From the NCBI GenBank assembly GCA_000436475.1, contig FR886220.1, positions 5,262 to 11,967 of the forward strand: DNA of 6,706 nt. Reading direction: 5' to 3'. A program made the position numbers and the translations under genes. Numbering within the stretch: position 1 is the stretch's first letter; the number at the start of each line of letters is the position of its first letter. The notes beneath the pieces are model-generated. The model was not told where the DNA came from and ran no database searches. It was given only the letters and a program-made list of their open reading frames with translations. Positions 1 to 6,474 of this stretch are shown here, one piece after another. The DNA is from Eubacterium sp. CAG:248. Lineage in GTDB: Bacteria; Bacillota; Clostridia; Lachnospirales; Lachnospiraceae.

Positions 1-44
1 GCCAGAATATAATCCACTTGAAAATCTGCTTTTACCTTTGCCAT
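1..44 (-). CDS. N-terminal fragment of an unrecognised protein (runs off the window)
   Basis: Only the first 14 codons are visible: ATG at 44-42, reading MAKVKADFQVDYIL, then the window edge. The start is supported by AAGGAG (55-60, minus strand) placed 10 nt upstream and by a lysine-rich, non-hydrophobic N-terminus, so the product is probably cytoplasmic. The fragment is too short to assign a family. It is transcribed away from the decayed MerR gene at 174-686. In many genomes MerR regulators sit divergent to the gene they control, so this could be its former target, but that is inference only. The call that a real gene starts here rests on the ribosome binding site and start codon alone. 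Confidence 0.55.
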   Translation of the reverse strand, partial: MAKVKADFQVDYIL

Positions 45-54
45 AATTAAATTT

Positions 55-60
55 CTCCTT
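55..60 (-). promoter_or_regulatory. Ribosome binding site of the left-edge gene
   Basis: AAGGAG on the minus strand lies 10 nt before the ATG at 44. It is the main reason to accept the left-edge fragment as a gene start. The spacing is slightly long but within the usual range for Firmicutes. Confidence 0.6.
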
Positions 61-173
61 TTTCAGTTTTTATAAAACAACTAACCAACCCCATTTTCTT
101 CAAAAAACATCTGGATCCACATCTTCCCGAACAGAAAGAAAATCAACAGCAGCCATGAAATCTTCTGTATTAG

Positions 174-686
174 TTTAATCTTCCTGTTTCTACCTTAAGG
201 TATTATGACAAGGAAGGCTTTTTCCCTAATCTGGAACGCAAAGGAAATATCCGTTATTTCAGCGATAATGAATTAGAAGCTCTTCACGTTATCGAATGCC
301 TCAAGAAATCCGGTCTAGAGATTAAAGATATAAAGCAATTTTTTATCTGGGTATCTGAAGGCAGCTCCAGCTATGAAAAAAGAAAAGAATTATTTGAAAC
401 CAGGAAATCGGCTGTTGAAACTGAAATCCTGGAACTTCAAAAAAATCTTTCCCTCTTAAAATTCAAATGCTGGTATTATGAAACAGCAATGAAAGATGGT
501 AACGAAGAAAAATCAGCTGTTGAAACTGAAATTCAGGAACTCCAAAAAACTCTTTTCCTCTTAAAATTCAAGTGCTGGTATTACGAAACAGCAATGAAAG
601 ATGGTAACGAAGATGCTATAAATGCTATGTTACCTGATAAACTTCCAAAAAATATACAAAAACTATATGACAAAGGGCATGAATGA
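174..686 (+). pseudogene. MerR-family transcriptional regulator, 5'-truncated and internally duplicated
   Basis: The frame is open from 174 (just after an in-frame TAG at 171-173) to the TGA at 684-686. Its translation starts at FNLPVSTLRYYDKEG, the recognition-helix/wing part of a MerR winged helix-turn-helix, followed by the GNIRYF wing and the ECLKKSGLEIKDIKQF helices. After these come a coiled coil and a C-terminal LKFKCWYYETAM block typical of this MerR subgroup. About a dozen residues that should form the start and first helix are missing. There is no ATG, GTG or TTG in this frame between the stop at 171 and ATG 489, and no ribosome binding site, so the product cannot be made normally. 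A 35-residue block is duplicated in tandem in frame (405-614). Intact relatives would be roughly 145 residues long with a single copy. The gene is probably dead. Translation from ATG 489 would give only a 65-residue tail and has no Shine-Dalgarno sequence. Confidence 0.75.
405..614 (+). repeat. In-frame tandem duplication, 2 x 105 bp
   Basis: Copy 1 spans 405-509 and copy 2 spans 510-614, each encoding 35 residues that begin KSAVETEI and end KDGNEE or KDGNED. By eye 96 of 105 positions match. Of the nine differences, five are silent and four change residues (L/Q, N/T, S/F, E/D). The unit covers part of the coiled coil and the FKCWYYETAM motif of the MerR C-terminal region. The divergence shows the duplication is not an assembly stutter and is not very recent. 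Confidence 0.9.
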
Positions 687-750
687 TTAAAATATCCTAA
701 TCATTATAAAAAAGGGTTGGGTGTGTTAGATGTAATTACCAAATTCCTCA

Positions 751-1785
751 CTAACTCTCCACCTTCTTCCGATTCCAAAGCTTCAGCAATTGTTCGCGAA
801 TCGGTGCATAATGTTCCCCAATAAGTCCGAAATCCATCTCCTTATAAGTCCAGACAGCACAGCCGATACCGAACTGTCGGAATACGGTATCCACATCCGT
901 GAACCAGCGCAGGGTATCTTCTACAGGAGCCTGATCAATAACACCGAATTCTCCACAGTACAACATCACTCCGGCATTTTTTGCAGCAGTAACCGCTTCC
1001 ATGACCATTTCCGTGATAAATTCTGTTCCCATGGTCTGTGACTGTGCCTTACAGACTACTTCTCCCTGATATCCGATAGGCAGCGACTTTGTACGATAAT
1101 AGTCCATTGCTTCCGGATAATAGATATCTTCTGTTTGGCTAATGGTCGATACCCAATGTGCTTTCTGATGGGTAAACAGCAACGGCTCATAGAAATGGAA
1201 CGTGAACAATATATTTTCATCCTTGGGCTTCTCTAACAGTTTCAATGTCTTCACACTATTCCATTGAATTCCGCCGTATATAATAATAGTGTCTCTGGCT
1301 ATTCGACGAATAGCGTTCACCGTCTCCACGATGAGCAGATTCCACGCTTCTGCATTTTCCTGCTCCACCACTTCATTCAGCAGTTCAAACGCAACATGAG
1401 TCTCGTTTGCATAATGCTCTGCGATCTTGATCCACAGCTTTACAAAACGCTTCTGCACCATTTTATTTGTAAACAGAATATTCTTTTTCTTATCTCCGGC
1501 ATTATTAAAATCGTAGCCATACGCTTTATGCAGATCCAGTACAATGTTCAATCCCTGCCGTTTACACCATTCCACCACTCTGGTCACATAGGCAAACCCC
1601 TTTTCTCTGGTTCCGCCATATTCATCTTCCAGTACTTCATAATCAATTGCCAGCCGTACATGGTCAAATCCCATGGAAGCAATCTTACGAATGTCTTCCT
1701 CTTGAATAAATGCATCGTAATGTTCTGTGCTATGCACACACTGAGATAAATAGCCACCTAAATTGATACCTCTCTCTAATTTCAT
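751..1785 (-). CDS. Glycoside hydrolase family 5 (cellulase-type endo-glycanase), cytoplasmic
   Basis: A 344-residue single-domain (beta/alpha)8 retaining glycosidase. The GH5 active-site set is visible in order: R44 (HVRL), H86 (LDLH), N137-E138 in LLNE (acid/base), H197 and Y199 (FHFYE), E279 in CGEFG (nucleophile) and W312 (VWTY). Size and motif order fit a complete GH5 catalytic domain with no binding module. The protein begins MKLERGINLGG, so there is no signal peptide or membrane segment. It should act inside the cell, presumably on imported beta-linked oligosaccharides (glucan, mannan or similar); the substrate cannot be read from the sequence. The start is fixed by AGGAGG (1794-1799, minus strand) 8 nt upstream. 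It is divergent from the AraC-type regulator at 2012, which is the obvious candidate controller. No terminator with a U-tract was found after its stop. Confidence 0.92.
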   Translation of the reverse strand: MKLERGINLGGYLSQCVHSTEHYDAFIQEEDIRKIASMGFDHVRLAIDYEVLEDEYGGTREKGFAYVTRVVEWCKRQGLNIVLDLHKAYGYDFNNAGDKKKNILFTNKMVQKRFVKLWIKIAEHYANETHVAFELLNEVVEQENAEAWNLLIVETVNAIRRIARDTIIIYGGIQWNSVKTLKLLEKPKDENILFTFHFYEPLLFTHQKAHWVSTISQTEDIYYPEAMDYYRTKSLPIGYQGEVVCKAQSQTMGTEFITEMVMEAVTAAKNAGVMLYCGEFGVIDQAPVEDTLRWFTDVDTVFRQFGIGCAVWTYKEMDFGLIGEHYAPIREQLLKLWNRKKVES

Positions 1786-1904
1786 GCTCTTGCCCTCCTG
1801 ATTCTTCGCAACGGGAATTTATAACCCTGCAGTTCTTCTTTTCTTTATCATATAATTTAAAACAAAATTCATATATCGTTTCTATGTTATTTTTATCATT
1901 TTTA

Positions 1905-1913
1905 TGCTATATT
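1905..1913 (+). promoter_or_regulatory. Candidate extended -10 promoter of the AraC-type gene
   Basis: TGCTATATT is an extended -10 (TGn followed by a TATAAT-like hexamer). Seventeen bases upstream lies only a poor -35 (TGTTAT, 1885-1890), as is common for extended -10 promoters. Transcription would start near 1920 and give a leader of about 90 nt before the ATG at 2012. Confidence 0.35.
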
Positions 1914-1932
1914 ATTTATAACTACCAGCGTG

Positions 1933-1972
1933 CCACTATCTTCACTCCACAAGTGAAAGAATCACATAGCGG
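1933..1972 (+). promoter_or_regulatory. Nested dyad symmetry in the AraC-type gene leader
   Basis: An inner 6-bp perfect dyad, TTCACT (1941-1946) and AGTGAA (1952-1957), is separated by 5 nt. It lies within an outer 7-bp arm pair, CCACTAT (1933-1939) and ATAGCGG (1966-1972), which has one A-C mismatch. It could be an operator or a leader RNA hairpin. It has no U-tract, so it is not an intrinsic terminator. The function is unknown. Confidence 0.35.
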
Positions 1973-2011
1973 TTTTGAAAAATACTGTAATAATTTCAGA
2001 AAGGTATCCAT

Positions 2012-2755
2012 ATGAACATTCCTCAGGAACTTCTCTATCAACAATATGTCCGCAGAGAATTAGAAACTTATCGCGCCCCTTATGATCCGGAACCAGAATT
2101 CTACAGCTATGTCAGACAGGGAAATACTGAAAAAGTAAAAGAATTGTGTCATGAATCTTTTCAGGAAAAGAAAGGTCTGGGTGTCCTCTCGGATTCTCCT
2201 CTGCAAAATCTGAAATACCACTTTACCATTACTGCTGCCATGCTGGCAAGATACTGCATTGAAGGAGGTATGGAAGTCACAGAGGCATATGATCTCAGCG
2301 ACTACTACATTCATAAGGCGGATCAAATGAAATCAAAAAAAGAAATTTCCGCCCTGCACCCGCAGATGTGTCTGGATTACACTACTCGTATGGAAAAATT
2401 GCATAGAAATCATGCCTGCTCCCGTCCGGTTGCCCAGTGTCTGGAATATATCTATGATCATTTACATAATCGTATTACTGTCCCGGTACTCGCCGCTCAT
2501 GCTGGCATATCTCCCGGTTATTTAAGTCATCTGTTCGCAAAAGAGATGGGAATTTCTGTCAGTTCCTATATACAGAATAAAAAAATAGAGACCGCTCAGA
2601 ATATGCTTTGCCATTCCGATTATGCGATCTCTGTAATTTCTACTACCCTGGCATTTTCCAGTCAAAGTTATTTCACATCTGTTTTCCGGGAAAAAACCGG
2701 TAAAACACCAATGCAGTATCGTGCAGAACACTTCCGCACTTCCAGCATCAAATAA
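2012..2755 (+). CDS. AraC-family transcriptional regulator
   Basis: A 247-residue cytoplasmic DNA-binding protein. The C-terminal ~105 residues (about 143-243) form the double helix-turn-helix of the AraC/XylS family. The first HTH is around 156-180 (VPVLAAHAGISPGYLSHLF) and the second around 204-230 (AISVISTTLAFSSQSYFTSVF), followed by the family's closing GKTPMQYR motif. Residues 1-135 form an all-helical N-terminal region with no cupin signature, so the effector cannot be guessed. The ATG at 2012 has a modest AAAGG (2000-2004) upstream. The gene is divergent from the GH5 gene, as in many carbohydrate-use loci, so local activation of the hydrolase is likely but not shown. No clear terminator follows. 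The next 341 bases on this strand are non-coding. Confidence 0.9.
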   Translation: MNIPQELLYQQYVRRELETYRAPYDPEPEFYSYVRQGNTEKVKELCHESFQEKKGLGVLSDSPLQNLKYHFTITAAMLARYCIEGGMEVTEAYDLSDYYIHKADQMKSKKEISALHPQMCLDYTTRMEKLHRNHACSRPVAQCLEYIYDHLHNRITVPVLAAHAGISPGYLSHLFAKEMGISVSSYIQNKKIETAQNMLCHSDYAISVISTTLAFSSQSYFTSVFREKTGKTPMQYRAEHFRTSSIK

Positions 2756-3096
2756 AAAGCTGGAAATATTCTTCCTCTGCCGTGTCATAACCAGATTATA
2801 CATAAATCCCAGGCCAACCAGAACAAATGTGGCTCCGTACAGTAACAGATGCAAATTTCCCGCCTTTCCATTTTTAGTGCTCCATAATCCAGTGTCCCAA
2901 CAGCCAGCAGATAGGTGGCCATTCTTCTCTGCTTTTTTTACCAGGAAAGAGGTGTGAATTTGCAAAATACAGAGTTACCAATTGATTTAGAAAGCCAGAT
3001 TATTCTAATGAAATAATATGTCAGTTTCCGCCAGAAAAAGAAAATGAGAGATTTCCTTAATTACGCCGGTTATTTTAAACTCTTTTTCCTTTTCAT
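2756..3096. other. Intergenic stretch without an intact gene
   Basis: This 341-bp gap lies between the AraC-type gene and the convergent ABC operon. Its left half contains a possible frameshifted membrane-protein remnant on the minus strand (2760-2922). Its right half (about 2966-3096) is AT-rich and shows no coding signal, only a weak ATTATT/AATAAT dyad around 2999-3017. No hairpin with a U-tract was found to terminate either flanking transcript, which is unusual for a convergent junction. Confidence 0.6.
2760..2922 (-). pseudogene. Possible frameshifted remnant of a small membrane protein
   Basis: On the minus strand ATG 2922 opens MATYLLAVGTLDYGALK. At an A-run (2871-2875) the hydrophobic reading continues only in another frame, as NGKAGNLHLLLYGATF, then VLVGLGFMYNLVMTRQRK. 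Adding one A to the run would join the two parts into about 50 residues with two hydrophobic segments and a basic end. The downstream frame stays open into the antisense of the AraC-type gene, where it is not credible, so the original 3' end is unclear. There is no good ribosome binding site. Read directly: the two frames and the A-run. Inferred: that they were once one gene. Family not recognised. Confidence 0.3.
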
Positions 3097-4320
3097 CTAC
3101 TTAATCTCCGTTTTATGATAAACATGATACATGAGTGGCACCATCAAAACACATAGGATTGGATAAATGACCAGCATGATTGGTATCGAGCCGACAATCT
3201 TACCGCCTATATGATATAAATCAAATGTATTGATAATCTCATTGATCTGCAGCAAGCGGTCTGGGAACACACCTAATATTCCCGATAAGAAGTCGAAATT
3301 TGATACGAACAGCGGTAAAAACAGGATTGCAAAAGGTATTGTCACTGCAACAACTGCTGTATGTGTCTTTGCTGACACAAGCATAGATAGAAACAGGCAA
3401 AATACTGTTCCAATATATCCGGCAACTACCGTGAGCAAATACAACTGCATATAGGTGATATTGTAAAAGGATTTCCAATGCCAGAAGCCTGTCTGTATCA
3501 TGACTTCTCCACCACCGAAGCCAAGACATCCCAATACCACAAGTGAATACAGCGATATTACAATAAAGTAGATAGCTGATACCACGATAAATCCTGCTAT
3601 GATCTTAGATCTTGTACCCTTGTTCCTTCCTAATTTTGTTGAGAAAAATATGGAATCTGATTTCCAACTAAATTCATGGGAAAAGATACCTGACACCAAG
3701 AATGCTGACACAAGCATAATGAGCATAATAATCGTCTGAACGTAACTCAGTACTGATTTCCAGCCATCATAGTCCTCATAGTATAAAGGTGCTTTCATCT
3801 CACTGTACTGCTCTATCAAAAATGCTTTCTCGTCTTCATCGAATAAACCATTGGCATCTTCGGAATTCAACCATTTTTCCAAACTCTTTCCACGATTCTC
3901 ATAGATATGTCCCACTTCTTCTTTCGATAATGAATCAATGCGATAATAATTAAAATCTCTAAATTCGCAGAATCCCATATTAATCATGTCCTTGATTTCC
4001 GAAAACCCTTGTACCTTGGAATCATGTAATAAGTTAGTAGAATCATCTCCAGGGCGAATTGGATATTCTTCACTAATCTTTTTATATTCATCCATGACAT
4101 CTTGTAATGCTGTTTCGTCCAGAATACCTTCCCACTTCTGCTTTTCTTCCCGCAGACTCCTTGCCGCTTCGATTCCTGTATGAGATTTGCCCTGCTCATC
4201 CAAAAAACTGACATTTGTGATTGCAAAATAGCATGATATCAAAAGTGAAAATAACAACACGACCAATGATACTTTACTGATGCTCTTAGAAAAGATTTTC
4301 TTAATTTCATATCTAATCAT
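3097..4320 (-). CDS. ABC-2-type transporter permease with a large extracytoplasmic loop
   Basis: A 407-residue integral membrane protein, the likely membrane partner of the ATPase encoded just upstream. A basic N-terminus (MIRYEIKKIFSKS) leads into TM1 (about 17-35). A polar, acidic ~155-residue segment (36-190) follows and should lie outside the cell. Five more helices lie near 193-212, 241-265, 291-314, 320-340 and 375-399, ending in a short basic tail. This one-plus-five layout is typical of ABC-2 export permeases of Firmicutes resistance and export systems. Its ATG overlaps the ATPase stop by 4 nt (ATGA), so translation is probably coupled; GGTGAG just upstream can serve as ribosome binding site. 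The substrate is unknown: a peptide, lipid or antimicrobial is plausible, but nothing in the sequence decides. It is the last gene of the operon. Confidence 0.85.
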   Translation of the reverse strand: MIRYEIKKIFSKSISKVSLVVLLFSLLISCYFAITNVSFLDEQGKSHTGIEAARSLREEKQKWEGILDETALQDVMDEYKKISEEYPIRPGDDSTNLLHDSKVQGFSEIKDMINMGFCEFRDFNYYRIDSLSKEEVGHIYENRGKSLEKWLNSEDANGLFDEDEKAFLIEQYSEMKAPLYYEDYDGWKSVLSYVQTIIMLIMLVSAFLVSGIFSHEFSWKSDSIFFSTKLGRNKGTRSKIIAGFIVVSAIYFIVISLYSLVVLGCLGFGGGEVMIQTGFWHWKSFYNITYMQLYLLTVVAGYIGTVFCLFLSMLVSAKTHTAVVAVTIPFAILFLPLFVSNFDFLSGILGVFPDRLLQINEIINTFDLYHIGGKIVGSIPIMLVIYPILCVLMVPLMYHVYHKTEIK

Positions 4321-5195
4321 TCCATCTCACCGCCCTTTTCACCGAAATAATATAAGAACACGTCCTCCAATGTCGGCTCCACCACAGATGCTCCAGCAAT
4401 CGGTGGCTCACTGGCAATAATACGAAGGTTCACCATTCCACTTTCCGCTTTCATATTAGACACCTTAAATTTTTTCATCATCTTCGTAGCATCTGCCTGT
4501 GATACTTCACACGCATATACCTTTTCCTGCATAGAAGCAAGTGTCTGATCAAGATTTCCCTGCTGCATGATTTGTCCGTCCTTCATCAGCCAGATTTCAT
4601 TGGCAATATACTCTACATCTGAAACAATATGCGTCGATAAAATAACGATCCTATCCTCTGACAGCTCACTAATCAGATTCCGAAAACGCACCCTTTCTGT
4701 TGGATCAAGTCCAGCCGTAGGCTCATCCAGAATAAGAATTTTGGGATTGTTTAGCATTGCCTGGGCAATTCCTGCTCTACGTTTCATTCCGCCGGACAGC
4801 TTCCTCATCTTTTTATTTGCTGACTTTGTAAGTCCAACCTGTGCAAGCAATTCCTTTACCCGTTTGCCAGCAACCATAGGTCGAATCCCCTTTAAGCTGG
4901 CAATATACAGTAAATAGTCTTTTACTGTGAAATCCGGATAGAATCCGAACTCCTGCGGTAAGTATCCAAGCAGATTCCGATATTCTCCATCCATTTTGAA
5001 AATATCCTTTCCATCGCACAGAATCCGTCCACTTGTAGGTGGCAAAAGGGTACAGATCATTCGCATAAGCGTTGTCTTTCCTGCACCATTCACACCTAAA
5101 AGTCCATATACTCCATTCTCTATCGTCAGGTTTAAGTTCTCTACTGCCCGAAAGTCACCAAACTTTCTTGTAACATTAACCATTTGTAGTTTCAT
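4317..5195 (-). CDS. ABC transporter ATP-binding protein
   Basis: A 292-residue cytoplasmic ATPase that powers the adjacent permease. All nucleotide-binding motifs are intact (numbered from M at 5195): Walker A GVNGAGKTT 34-42, Q-loop Q81, signature LSGGMKRR 133-140, Walker B ILILDEPT 153-160, D-loop AGLD 161-164 and H-switch H189. About 75 C-terminal residues form an accessory region ending in PTLEDVFLYYFGE, common in ABC-2 exporter ATPases. The start is set at ATG 5195 because GGAGGG (5204-5209, minus strand) lies 8 nt upstream and MKLQMVNVTRKFG matches the usual family N-terminus. A longer frame from 5237 would add 14 residues without a ribosome binding site. It overlaps the upstream membrane-protein gene by 20 nt and the permease by 4 nt. 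Confidence 0.93.
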   Translation of the reverse strand: MKLQMVNVTRKFGDFRAVENLNLTIENGVYGLLGVNGAGKTTLMRMICTLLPPTSGRILCDGKDIFKMDGEYRNLLGYLPQEFGFYPDFTVKDYLLYIASLKGIRPMVAGKRVKELLAQVGLTKSANKKMRKLSGGMKRRAGIAQAMLNNPKILILDEPTAGLDPTERVRFRNLISELSEDRIVILSTHIVSDVEYIANEIWLMKDGQIMQQGNLDQTLASMQEKVYACEVSQADATKMMKKFKVSNMKAESGMVNLRIIASEPPIAGASVVEPTLEDVFLYYFGEKGGEME

Positions 5196-5946
5196 ATAGA
5201 TTTCCCTCCATCGTCCAACATAAGCGATTGCAGTCATGTATCACCTTATACACAGCACCAATCAGGAAACAGCTTGCTAATCCAAATAAGATACTCCATA
5301 CAGGAAATGTAATCTTAGTATAAATAAAATCATTCATTGTAACCACCCACCAGATTACGCTCCACAAAAAGCAACCAAACATGGATGCTGCTTCATTCAA
5401 AGCTCTGCTGTTTAACATTGCAAAGCAGATTCCGGCAGCAACAACCATTGGGAACAAAAACTGCACCAAAATATCCATAAAATGCATTCTCATACCCACA
5501 CAGCAAACGAGCATAAATAGCGTTATCATAAATACATCCGCTACTCCTATCAAAAATACTCGTGCGGAATAGATCTGTCTGAGGGAGTATAGGCACGTTG
5601 CCTCAATCTGTAAGGAATCACTTTCTTTGTTTCTCCAAAATTCTGGAATGATCATAACGATAAAAAGGACAGAGGAAGTTCCTATTGTTCTCATCAAATA
5701 TTCGCTATCATCCAGATAATTCATGAGAAAAAATGTCACTATCAGTAATGCTGCCTGCAACATCCACCATCTCTTTCGGATCAGCCGAAATTGAGAAAAT
5801 AAAAACGCTCCATAGCTCATCGTATGTTCAAACTGAACTTCCATCATAATTTCCTTAGATTTTTGAATCGTTTCCAGAATCTTTTCTTCTCTTGGAATAA
5901 CTTTTGCTTCTGTTTTATAGTTTTGCATCATCTTTTCCAAATTCAT
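5176..5946 (-). CDS. Six-helix membrane protein of unknown function, candidate anti-sigma factor or sensor
   Basis: A 256-residue protein. Residues 1-60 are charged and soluble (a helix around 18-36, rich in K and E) and probably cytoplasmic. Hydrophobic helices follow near 61-77, 86-101, 128-150, 156-176, 187-204 and 215-233, then a short tail. Motifs that look constrained are IPEFWRN (100-106) after TM2 and YSLRQIYSAR (120-129) before TM3. There is no zinc-finger anti-sigma motif (HxxxCxxC) and no nucleotide-binding motif. Its ATG (5946) overlaps the end of the sigma gene by 32 nt, with AGGAGG (5952-5957, minus strand) inside that gene, and it overlaps the ATPase by 20 nt. Its place directly after an ECF sigma gene and its soluble N-terminus suggest that it holds the sigma factor at the membrane. 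Alternatively it is a second transporter subunit. I do not recognise a named family. Confidence 0.8.
   Translation of the reverse strand: MNLEKMMQNYKTEAKVIPREEKILETIQKSKEIMMEVQFEHTMSYGAFLFSQFRLIRKRWWMLQAALLIVTFFLMNYLDDSEYLMRTIGTSSVLFIVMIIPEFWRNKESDSLQIEATCLYSLRQIYSARVFLIGVADVFMITLFMLVCCVGMRMHFMDILVQFLFPMVVAAGICFAMLNSRALNEAASMFGCFLWSVIWWVVTMNDFIYTKITFPVWSILFGLASCFLIGAVYKVIHDCNRLCWTMEGNLYETTNG
5204..5209 (-). promoter_or_regulatory. Ribosome binding site that fixes the ATPase start
   Basis: GGAGGG lies inside the last codons of the upstream membrane-protein gene (within its MEGN codons), 8 nt before ATG 5195. It supports the shorter ATPase start and implies translational coupling. Confidence 0.75.
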
Positions 5947-6469
5947 CAGAGTCCTCCTCTCCCAAAAGTTTTTTTAATTCTTCTTTTGCCCTTTTATGTC
6001 GGTACTTAACTAGCGGCAAGCCAATTTGTAAGATATCAGCTACCTCTTTTAGCTTACAGTCTCCGAAATAAATTAACAGTATCACTTCTCTTAACTCTGA
6101 GGTTAACCTGCCAAGTGCCTGTTCCACATCCATTCGTTTTTCTTTCCTTAGGATACCGCCATCCGAAACCGGCACTCTTTCCAATATTTCCTGCTCTAAA
6201 CTCTCTGCCTTCCATTTCTTTGCGTAGTTCTTACATAAATTACCTGCTATCACATACAGATAATTCTTTGCTTTCCCAATATGCTGATAAAATGCAATAT
6301 TTTCCATGAATCGAAGAAAGGTTTCCTGTGTGAGATCTTCTGCTTCTGCCTGATCCAGACAGTGATATCTGCAATAAGACAGAATTTCTGCATAATATTT
6401 CCGTACAAATTTATCAAAAGCCTTTTCATTGCCCTGTTTCATTTGTAGGATCAAAAGAAAATCATTCAA
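5915..6469 (-). CDS. ECF-type (sigma-70 family) RNA polymerase sigma factor, TTG start
   Basis: A 184-residue two-domain sigma factor. Sigma region 2 spans about 4-82, with the region 2.2 core AEDLTQETFLRFMENI (43-58) that binds the RNA polymerase clamp. A linker follows, then region 4 spans about 112-170, with the helix-turn-helix KEVADILQIGLPLVKYRHKRA (141-161) for -35 recognition. Length and layout are those of an ECF sigma factor. The start is set at TTG 6469 because AAGGAGG (6475-6481, minus strand) lies 5 nt upstream and the product then begins MNDFLLILQMKQGNEKAFD, as in relatives. In-frame ATGs at 6487 and 6574 lack ribosome binding sites and would add non-conserved residues. It heads the four-gene operon and overlaps the membrane-protein gene by 32 nt. 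It probably controls its own operon, as most ECF factors do; this is not demonstrated. Confidence 0.9.
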   Translation of the reverse strand: MNDFLLILQMKQGNEKAFDKFVRKYYAEILSYCRYHCLDQAEAEDLTQETFLRFMENIAFYQHIGKAKNYLYVIAGNLCKNYAKKWKAESLEQEILERVPVSDGGILRKEKRMDVEQALGRLTSELREVILLIYFGDCKLKEVADILQIGLPLVKYRHKRAKEELKKLLGEEDSDEFGKDDAKL

Positions 6470-6474
6470 GTTGC

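Larger units (their letters stand above)
1786..2011. promoter_or_regulatory. Divergent regulatory region between GH5 and AraC genes
   Basis: These 226 AT-rich bases hold the promoters and leaders of both flanking genes, and presumably the regulator's binding sites. On the plus strand there is a plausible extended -10 (1905-1913) and a leader with two dyads (1933-1972). On the minus strand several AT-rich -10-like words occur before the GH5 gene, but none has a convincing -35, so no promoter is named there. AraC-family activators often bind direct repeats next to a weak -35, which would fit that absence; this is inference. Confidence 0.5.

Noticed and set aside
81..197. Minus-strand frame reading KISWLLLIFFLFGKMWIQMF, which looks like a membrane helix
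   Set aside because: It has no start codon or ribosome binding site, and its upstream part overlaps the true MerR coding sequence on the other strand. T-rich DNA easily gives such hydrophobic stretches. It could be a fragment of DNA that replaced the MerR 5' end, but nothing proves it.
682..705. Hairpin AATGATTA / TAATCATT after the MerR stop, considered as a terminator
   Set aside because: The stem is almost all A-T and is not followed by a U-tract on either strand (the T-run lies on the wrong side).
1264..1749. 161-codon plus-strand frame inside the GH5 gene
   Set aside because: It lies antisense to an intact GH5 catalytic domain, has no ribosome binding site, and has an unconvincing Cys/His-rich composition.
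1963..1980. CpG-centred sequence before the AraC-type gene considered as a catabolite-responsive element
   Set aside because: Four of the conserved outer positions of the consensus do not match.
2522..2965. 147-codon minus-strand frame antisense to the 3' half of the AraC-type gene
   Set aside because: Its C-terminal half is antisense to the conserved helix-turn-helix coding region and it has no ribosome binding site. Only the hydrophobic part outside the AraC-type gene was kept, as a possible relic.
5196..5237. Fourteen-residue N-terminal extension of the ABC ATPase from ATG 5237
   Set aside because: There is no ribosome binding site before 5237, the residues are antithetic to family N-termini, and a strong GGAGGG precedes ATG 5195.
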